A DNA stretch of 10,789 bases from Nocardioidaceae bacterium (GTDB taxonomy: Bacteria; Actinomycetota; Actinomycetes; Propionibacteriales; Nocardioidaceae): NCBI GenBank assembly GCA_020438665.1, contig JAGQUE010000306.1, positions 317 to 11,105 on the forward strand, written 5' to 3'. A program made the translations under genes and the position numbers. Below, one piece after another: positions 6,607-10,789 of the stretch (positions are counted from its first letter, which is position 1; every line of letters starts with the position of its first letter). Under the pieces are notes generated by a model, which was not told the DNA's origin, made no database searches, and saw only the letters and a list, made by a program, of their open reading frames with translations.

Positions 6607-7517
6607 TGACGTCCACCTCGACGTCGGTCCCGCCCGGCAGCTCATCGAAGGTCCTGGCCGGCGAGCGGCTGACACCGCCCAAGCCGCGTCGCGAGCGCAG
6701 CATCGGCGCCTCGATTGCCCTCCACACGACCCTGGTCGTCGCGGTCTTCATCGCGCTGTTCCCGGTCGTCTGGGTGGCGCTGAGCTCGCTCAAGCCGCAG
6801 GTCTACATTCAGCGCTCGACGACAAACCTGGTTGACCACCCGACGCTGGAGAACTACAAGCACGTCCTGTTCGACACCAGCTTCCCGACCTGGTTCCTCA
6901 ACTCGATCGTGGTCGCGGCGTTCACCATGGTGATCGGCATCTTCATGTCCGCCACCGCCGGCTATGCCATGGCCAGGTTCAACTTCGCCGGCAAACGCGG
7001 GCTGATGTGGCTGTTCCTCATCACCCAGATGTTCCCGGTCGCGATCCTGATCGTGCCGATCTACACGATCATGGCCGACCTCGGGCTCATCGACCACAAG
7101 CTCAGCCTGATCATCGCCTACTGCTCGACCGCGGTGCCGTTCTGCGCCTGGATGATGAAGGGCTACTTCGAGACGATCCCGCGCGAGCTCGACGAGGCGG
7201 CGGCGCTCGACGGGCTGGGGCCGTTCGCGACGTTCTGGCGGGTGATCCTTCCCCTGGCGCGGCCGGGCATCGCGGTGACGGCGTTCTATACCTTCCTCAC
7301 CGCCTGGGGTGAGGTCGCCTATGCGATCGCGTTCATCCAGTCCGACAAGAACCTCACCCTCGGGGCGGGGCTCCAGCAGTTCGTGCCGCGGTACAACCCG
7401 CAGTGGGACCTGCTGACGGCCGGTGCGATCCTGATCGCCATCCCGGCGGGCGTGGTGTTCTTCTTTGCCCAGAAGCACCTCGTCGCCGGTCTCACCGCGG
7501 GTGGCACCAAGGGCTGA
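6606..7517 (+). CDS. Sugar ABC transporter permease, MalG type
   Basis: This 303-residue partner permease completes the membrane channel. After a cytoplasmic tail (1-34), hydrophobic segments lie near 38-60, 98-121, 132-156, 164-184, 221-243 and 268-289. The EAA coupling motif is ELDEAAALDGLGPFATFWRV (194-213), with ILPLARPG following (214-221). The C-terminal AQKHLVAGLTAGGTKG (288-303) is the classic ending of MalG-type permeases. The gene starts at ATG 6606 inside TGATG, sharing one base with the stop of the previous gene, so translation is coupled and the two subunits are likely made in equal amounts. No ATPase gene follows; streptomycetes use a shared ATPase (MsiK) for such importers, and the same is likely here. 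No sugar hydrolase gene is adjacent either, which leaves the substrate open. Confidence 0.9.
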   Translation: MTSTSTSVPPGSSSKVLAGERLTPPKPRRERSIGASIALHTTLVVAVFIALFPVVWVALSSLKPQVYIQRSTTNLVDHPTLENYKHVLFDTSFPTWFLNSIVVAAFTMVIGIFMSATAGYAMARFNFAGKRGLMWLFLITQMFPVAILIVPIYTIMADLGLIDHKLSLIIAYCSTAVPFCAWMMKGYFETIPRELDEAAALDGLGPFATFWRVILPLARPGIAVTAFYTFLTAWGEVAYAIAFIQSDKNLTLGAGLQQFVPRYNPQWDLLTAGAILIAIPAGVVFFFAQKHLVAGLTAGGTKG

Positions 7518-7536
7518 GGTCGGGCAGGATCGCCGC

Positions 7537-8070
7537 ATGCCGTCGTACGTCGCGTTCCTGCGCGCCATCAACCTGGGACCGACCCGCAAGTTCCCCAAGG
7601 CCGACATCGTGGCCGCGGTGGAGTCGACCGGGGCGACCGGGGTGGAGACCTATATCAACACCGGCAACGTGCGGCTGACCACGACGCTGCGCTCGCGCGC
7701 CAAGGTCGAGGCGACGCTCGAGGCGGCGTTCGCCGCTGACCGGGGTTTCGAGGTGCCGACGATCGTGTTCACCCCGGCCGAGCTGCGCGGGGTCGTCGCC
7801 GACGTCGACGAGCTGTGGGCCGAGCATGGGGAGCCCCTGGCCCACGCGGTGACCCTGTTCAAGCAGCCGCCGCCCACCGACGCGGTGGCGGCCGTAGAGT
7901 CGCTCGACCTCGGCGACCGCGCGGTCGTGAGGGGTCGCGCGGCCCACGTGATGCTGCTGAAGAACCTCCACGAGTCCAAGCTGCTGACGAGCAAGCAGTT
8001 CGCTGCGCTCGGGCAGGGCACCGCGCGCTATGCCACGGTGCTGCGCGAGGTCACCGACCGCTGGTGCTGA
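7537..8070 (+). CDS. DUF1697 domain-containing protein
   Basis: This 177-residue protein matches DUF1697 in length and landmarks: YVAFLRAINLGP at residues 4-15, YINTGNVRL at 39-47, the central ELRGVVAD region, and a C-terminal part with LLKNLHESKLLTSKQF. The family is widespread in bacteria as a soluble cytoplasmic protein and has no established biochemical role. The open frame extends upstream into the permease gene, but ATG 7537 gives the family N-terminus and has AGGA (7526-7529) 7 nt upstream. It starts 19 nt after the permease stop with no visible terminator, so it may be read as the distal gene of the sugar operon; a functional link is not implied. It converges with the enoyl-CoA hydratase-like gene 36 nt downstream. 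No signal peptide or membrane segment is present. Confidence 0.85.
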   Translation: MPSYVAFLRAINLGPTRKFPKADIVAAVESTGATGVETYINTGNVRLTTTLRSRAKVEATLEAAFAADRGFEVPTIVFTPAELRGVVADVDELWAEHGEPLAHAVTLFKQPPPTDAVAAVESLDLGDRAVVRGRAAHVMLLKNLHESKLLTSKQFAALGQGTARYATVLREVTDRWC

Positions 8071-8106
8071 GGCGCGAGCGTCGCCGACCCCGGGCGCGGG
8101 CGATCG

Positions 8107-8916
8107 TCACTCGGCCCAACGGGGCGTCGGGACGCCGTCGATCCCGAACCGCGGCTGGCGCCGCTCGGCGATCGCGCGGATCCCCTCGGCGACGTCCTCG
8201 CTGCCCAGCAGGATGCTGTGACTCGTGCGTTCCCGGTCGAGGGTGTCCTCGAGGTCACCGAGGGTGGCGGCGTTGATCGCGCGCTTGGTCGCCGCATAGA
8301 CCAGGGCCGGCCCGCACTGGAGGCGGTCGACGACGCGCCCGACGGCCGCGGTGAACTCGCCGTCAGGGACCACCTGGGTCACCAGGCCGGCGTCGCAGGC
8401 CTCGACGGCCGACAGGTGCTCGCCGAGCAGTGCCATCCGCATGGCGCGGATGCGGCCCGCCGCGGCGGCGATGGTCGCGGTCGCACCGCCGTCGGCCATC
8501 AGGCCGACCCGCTGCTGGGCCAGCACGAACGACGCCGACTCGGCGGCGATGACGATGTCGGCGGCGAGGGCGATGGAGCAGGCCAGCCCCGCCGCGACGC
8601 CGTTGACGGCGGCGACGACCGGCTTGTCGAGGCGGGTGATGGCCCGCACGACGCGATTGGCGCGATCGGCGGCGGCCACGTCGAAGTGATCCGCCGCGCC
8701 CGGGCCAGAGATGTCGGCGCCGGTGCTGAACGCCAGGCCGGTGCCGGTGAGGACGACGATCTTGACGCCTTCCTGGGACGCGGCGTCCTCGAAGACCTCG
8801 GCGAGCCGGTCAGCCATGCCGGCGGACAGCGCGTTGAGCGCCCCGGGCCGGTCCAGCGTCACCCAGAGGGCGGCGCCGACCCGGCGGATGTCCAGGGCGG
8901 TCATGTTCTCAAGCAA
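8107..8916 (-). CDS. Enoyl-CoA hydratase/isomerase family protein lacking both usual glutamates
   Basis: This protein of 269 residues (265 if started at ATG 8904) is a crotonase-superfamily member: VTLDRPGALNALSAGM (19-34), oxyanion-hole segment FSTGAD (63-68), and the second oxyanion region NGVAAGLACSIALAADIVIAAE (105-126). The two catalytic glutamates of classical hydratase are replaced: Ser114 stands where GGGCELA has Glu, and Gln134 where the PE motif has Glu. Asp142 in GLMADGG matches the position of the acid in PaaG-type isomerases (GLVPDSGG), so an isomerase or other CoA-thioester activity is more likely than hydration. I place the start at TTG 8916, which has AGGAG 6 nt upstream; ATG 8904 is the alternative but is 18 nt from that site. 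With the TTG start it overlaps the end of pncA by 8 nt and is the last gene of that minus-strand group. Confidence 0.82.
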   Translation of the reverse strand: MLENMTALDIRRVGAALWVTLDRPGALNALSAGMADRLAEVFEDAASQEGVKIVVLTGTGLAFSTGADISGPGAADHFDVAAADRANRVVRAITRLDKPVVAAVNGVAAGLACSIALAADIVIAAESASFVLAQQRVGLMADGGATATIAAAAGRIRAMRMALLGEHLSAVEACDAGLVTQVVPDGEFTAAVGRVVDRLQCGPALVYAATKRAINAATLGDLEDTLDRERTSHSILLGSEDVAEGIRAIAERRQPRFGIDGVPTPRWAE

Positions 8917-9484
8917 TGTCGACTCCTGCCGTCTGCATCTCGTCCAGTGCCTTGCTGGTGGTCTCGGGGGCGACGCCGGCGCAGAGCCCGGTGAGCAGCC
9001 TGACCGAGAACCCCTCGGTCGCAGCATCGAGCGCGGTCGCACGGACGCAGTGATCGGTCGCCAGCCCGCACACGTCGACGTCGGTCACCTCGTGGGCCCG
9101 CAGCCACTCGGCCAGCCCGGCCCCGCCGGCCTCGTGGCCCTCGAAGCCGGAGTAGGCCGCCGCGTGGTCGCCCTTGAGAAAGATCGCGTCGAAGGGCTGG
9201 GGGTCGAGGTTGGGATGGAACGCCTCACCGTCGCTCCCGACCCGGCAGTGCACCGGCCAGGAGTCGACGAAGTCGGGCTCGCGGGCCCAGTGGGCGCCCG
9301 GGTCGATGTGGTGGTCCTTGGTGGCCACGACGACGGCGTAGTCGGGTGCCTCGGGGTCCTGGCGGGTCCAGTGGTGGAGCAGCACCCCGATGTCGTGGGC
9401 GACCTGGGCGCCGCCGGCGACGGGGAGCGACCCGCCCTCACAGAAGTCGTTCTGCACGTCCACGACGATCAGCGCGCGCTTCAT
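8909..9484 (-). CDS. pncA: Nicotinamidase (isochorismatase-like hydrolase)
   Basis: PncA hydrolyses nicotinamide to nicotinate and ammonia, the first step of nicotinamide recycling to NAD, in the cytoplasm. The 191-residue protein follows Mycobacterium tuberculosis PncA closely over its length, beginning ALIVVDVQNDFCEGGSLPV (4-22). All key residues are visible: catalytic Asp9, Lys104 (FLKG) and Cys146 (ATDHC), and metal ligands Asp57, His59, His65 and His79. The mycobacterial enzyme also activates pyrazinamide, and conservation of these residues suggests the same capacity here. ATG 9484 has AGGG 7 nt upstream; a second ATG 4 nt earlier is out of frame. It starts 9 nt after the esterase stop and overlaps the hydratase-like gene, so it sits in a tight three-gene group. 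pncB, encoding the next enzyme of the pathway, lies just upstream on the same strand beyond the esterase. Confidence 0.93.
   Translation of the reverse strand: MKRALIVVDVQNDFCEGGSLPVAGGAQVAHDIGVLLHHWTRQDPEAPDYAVVVATKDHHIDPGAHWAREPDFVDSWPVHCRVGSDGEAFHPNLDPQPFDAIFLKGDHAAAYSGFEGHEAGGAGLAEWLRAHEVTDVDVCGLATDHCVRATALDAATEGFSVRLLTGLCAGVAPETTSKALDEMQTAGVDIA
8923..8927 (-). promoter_or_regulatory. Ribosome-binding site that favours a TTG start for the hydratase-like gene
   Basis: On the minus strand AGGAG lies 6 nt before TTG 8916, within the last codons of pncA. It is 18 nt from the ATG at 8904, too far for normal use, so it argues for the TTG start. Confidence 0.5.
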
Positions 9485-9493
9485 GCATCGACC

Positions 9494-10273
9494 CTAACCT
9501 CCGGCGACCTCCGACGTGGACAACCGATCGGACATCCATGGCACTGCGATCTCCAAGAAGGTGTCCCACAGGTCCCAGGTGTGGTCGCCGGGGCGGAAGT
9601 CGACCGTCACGTCGTGGCCTGCCCCCCGGGCCCGCTCGACGAACGTGACGTTGCCGGGGTGGAGCCGGTCCTCCGTGCCGCACCCGATCCACAGTCTCGG
9701 CAGGCTGTCCTGGTCGAGCAGCGTCAGCAGGTCGTCCCCCGGTGGCAGGGCGCCGCCGAAGACCCGGTCCTTGACCTCCTCCCGATCGGGGCGGTCCAGG
9801 GTCAGGGCCAGGTCGAGCACGCCGGAGAAGCTCGCGGCCGCTGCGAACCGCTCGGGGTGGCGCAGGGCGAGCTTCATGGCGCCGTACCCACCCATCGAGA
9901 GCCCGGCGACATAGGTCGACGTCGGGTGCTGGGTGAGCCCGAAGAAGTCGCGCGTCACAGCGGGGAGCTCCTCGGAGACGAACTCCCAGTAGCGATGCCC
10001 GTGCACCTCGTCGGCATAGAAGCTCCGCGCCACCGCGGGCATGACCAGCGCCAGCCCGGCCTGCTCGGCGTACCTCACCGCGCTCGTCCACCGCAGCCAG
10101 GCCGTGTGGTCGTCGGAGAGGCCGTGGAGGAGGAAGAGGACCGGCGGGTCGGCCGGCCGCTCGACCGCCACCTCACCGTCGTCCAGCTCGCGCTCCAGCT
10201 CCGGCAGCACCACGGTCATCGACGTCCCCATCCGGAGGGACGCCGAGAAGAAGTCACACGTGATCAGCGCCAT
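9494..10273 (-). CDS. Alpha/beta-hydrolase esterase, esterase D / S-formylglutathione hydrolase-like family
   Basis: This 259-residue protein has the layout of the putative esterase family (PF00756). The start MALITCDFFSASLRMGTSMT is typical for small-ester (tributyrin-type) esterases. HG at 50-51 provides the oxyanion region, and the nucleophile elbow GLSMGG (124-129) carries Ser126. Asp202 in GTEDRL and His231 in PGDHTW complete the triad. It probably hydrolyses short acyl esters or S-formyl thiols; it has no signal peptide, so it should be cytoplasmic. I chose ATG 10273 over GTG 10282 because it gives the family N-terminus and because a TANNNT -10 box lies 7 nt upstream with no ribosome-binding site, suggesting a leaderless message. 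It is followed 9 nt later by pncA. Its place between pncB and pncA raises the question of a role in NAD-related metabolism, but nothing in the sequence shows that. Confidence 0.85.
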   Translation of the reverse strand: MALITCDFFSASLRMGTSMTVVLPELERELDDGEVAVERPADPPVLFLLHGLSDDHTAWLRWTSAVRYAEQAGLALVMPAVARSFYADEVHGHRYWEFVSEELPAVTRDFFGLTQHPTSTYVAGLSMGGYGAMKLALRHPERFAAAASFSGVLDLALTLDRPDREEVKDRVFGGALPPGDDLLTLLDQDSLPRLWIGCGTEDRLHPGNVTFVERARGAGHDVTVDFRPGDHTWDLWDTFLEIAVPWMSDRLSTSEVAGG

Positions 10274-10280
10274 GCGGGCC

Positions 10281-10286
10281 ACTGTA
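10281..10286 (-). promoter_or_regulatory. Putative -10 box (TACAGT) for a leaderless esterase-pncA transcript
   Basis: On the minus strand TACAGT fits TANNNT and lies 7 nt before ATG 10273, placing the transcription start on the start codon. The left arm of the large inverted repeat (10290-10310) covers the adjoining spacer and -35 region, so a protein bound there would control this promoter. Confidence 0.4.
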
Positions 10287-10289
10287 GGC

Positions 10290-10387
10290 GTGACGGTTCA
10301 TCAAGGTAGGCGGGCGAACCCTCACTTACCGTGCGGAGTTCACCGAGGTAGGTGCGGGTTGACCTACCTACCTTGATGAACCGTCAC
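10290..10387. repeat. 98-bp nested inverted repeat between pncB and the esterase gene
   Basis: The 21 bases at 10290-10310 are the exact reverse complement of 10367-10387. Inside them, AACCCTCACTTACC (10317-10330) faces GGTAGGTGCGGGTT (10347-10360), matching at 12 of 14 positions, with one of the two mismatches a G-U wobble in plus-strand RNA. The two arms are separated by 6 nt on each side, leaving a 16-nt apical loop. The motif GGTAGG/CYTACC recurs five times. The element begins 4 nt after the pncB stop and ends next to the putative esterase promoter. It could be a pncB terminator (no U-tract), an operator pair, a structured leader, or a small dispersed element; no target-site duplication flanks it. 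Confidence 0.85.
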
Positions 10388-10391
10388 CACG

Positions 10392-10789
10392 TCAGCCCCC
10401 CACATGCACCGTCTCGATGACCGGGTCACCCTTCGACATCTGGCGGGCCACGAGGGGCAGCTCCTGGCGGGAGGCGACGTGGCGGTCACGGGCGGCGGCC
10501 AGGGGCTCGCGGCCGACGACCTCGCCGGAGCGTACGAGCGGGACGAGCAGCGTCCGGTCGTCGGCGTCACCGTCCGGGGCCTCGCCGATCCCGATCACCT
10601 CGGCCTCGGCCACACCCTGGGCGTTGCGCCGGCGCAGGGCGTACTTCCGGCCGCCGATCGAGATCTTGTCGGCGCTCTTCTTGGCCACCGAGACCATCCT
10701 CCCGGCGTCGTCCTCGCGGGCGACCAGCTTGTAGACGAAGCCTGACGTCGGGTGTCCCGACCCGGTGACCAGCTCGGTGCCGACGCCAT
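10392..10789 (-). CDS. pncB: Nicotinate phosphoribosyltransferase, C-terminal part (continues beyond the window)
   Basis: Only the last 131 codons and the stop lie in the window; the rest is beyond the right edge. The visible part reads GVGTELVTGSGHPTSGFVYK (1-20), a conserved active-site loop region of nicotinate phosphoribosyltransferases, then AKKSADKISIGGRKYALRR and a C-terminal tail ending VIETVHVGG. The enzyme joins nicotinate and PRPP to give nicotinate mononucleotide, with ATP hydrolysis, in the Preiss-Handler route to NAD. It uses the product of PncA, whose gene lies about 0.9 kb downstream on the same strand. An internal ATG at 10697 begins a shorter frame, but homology runs through it to the window edge. 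The stop is at 10392-10394, followed at once by the large inverted repeat. Confidence 0.9.
   Translation of the reverse strand, partial: GVGTELVTGSGHPTSGFVYKLVAREDDAGRMVSVAKKSADKISIGGRKYALRRRNAQGVAEAEVIGIGEAPDGDADDRTLLVPLVRSGEVVGREPLAAARDRHVASRQELPLVARQMSKGDPVIETVHVGG

Noticed and set aside
5425..6675. 416-codon minus-strand frame across the MalF-type permease
   Set aside because: Highly charged, His/Arg/Glu/Asp-rich shadow of a membrane-protein gene.
6642..7607. 321-codon minus-strand frame across the MalG-type permease
   Set aside because: Same kind of charged antisense shadow; it also runs into the DUF1697 gene.
8071..8106. Terminator between the DUF1697 and hydratase-like genes
   Set aside because: Only 4-bp stems (for example CCCG-GGCG-CGGG) are visible, which is expected by chance in GC-rich DNA, and no T-run follows.
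8711..10309. 532-codon plus-strand frame opposite the hydratase-like, pncA and esterase genes
   Set aside because: It spans three well-supported minus-strand genes and has no coherent fold or motif. Length alone is not evidence at this GC content.
10290..10387. Miniature inverted-repeat transposable element
   Set aside because: The length and terminal repeats would fit, but the flanks show no target-site duplication, the interior is itself symmetrical, and copy number cannot be seen from one window. Kept only as an alternative.
10404..10745. Plus-strand open frames opposite pncB
   Set aside because: The minus strand reads as the conserved C-terminal part of nicotinate phosphoribosyltransferase.

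Overview
The window is very GC-rich, its genes are densely packed, and it contains the actinobacterium-typical DUF3039 protein, a PncA very close to the mycobacterial enzyme, and a shared-ATPase style sugar ABC operon. All of this points to the chromosome of a high-GC actinobacterium. Nocardioidaceae or relatives is a reasonable guess from gene style, but no marker gene here proves it. I see no phage, transposase, CRISPR, tRNA or rRNA.

Layout. (1) 1-2131, plus strand: a short DUF3039 putative zinc protein with a probable leaderless start, overlapping by ATGA a superfamily 2 DEAD/DEAH-type helicase. (2) 2153-2827, minus strand: an uncharacterised two-helix membrane protein, convergent with the helicase. 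(3) 2969-7517: a LacI-family repressor on the minus strand, divergent from a plus-strand operon encoding a lipoprotein sugar-binding protein and two MalF/MalG-type permeases. The 133-bp divergent region carries four TTGCAAG-like boxes. Two tandem stem-loops lie between the binding-protein gene and the first permease gene. No ATPase and no glycosidase gene accompany the operon. (4) 7537-8070: a DUF1697 protein, possibly read through from the permease genes. (5) 10789-8107, minus strand: the C-terminal end of nicotinate phosphoribosyltransferase (pncB), then a striking 98-bp nested inverted repeat, then an esterase, nicotinamidase (pncA) and an enoyl-CoA hydratase/isomerase-like protein in tight succession.

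How the genes work together. The repressor, binding protein and permeases form a complete import module for an alpha-glucoside-type sugar except for its ATPase, which is probably encoded elsewhere and shared. PncA and PncB are consecutive enzymes of NAD salvage (nicotinamide to nicotinate to NaMN). The esterase and the hydratase-like gene flank pncA in the same transcription direction, but nothing shows that they act in NAD metabolism.

The least explained element is the perfect 21-bp inverted repeat at 10290-10387 with a second inverted repeat nested inside. It starts 4 nt after the pncB stop and runs up to the probable promoter of the esterase-pncA-hydratase genes. Other points of interest are the tandem hairpins after the binding-protein gene, the hydratase homologue lacking both canonical catalytic glutamates, and a strong preference for tyrosine codon TAT over TAC when the next base is G.
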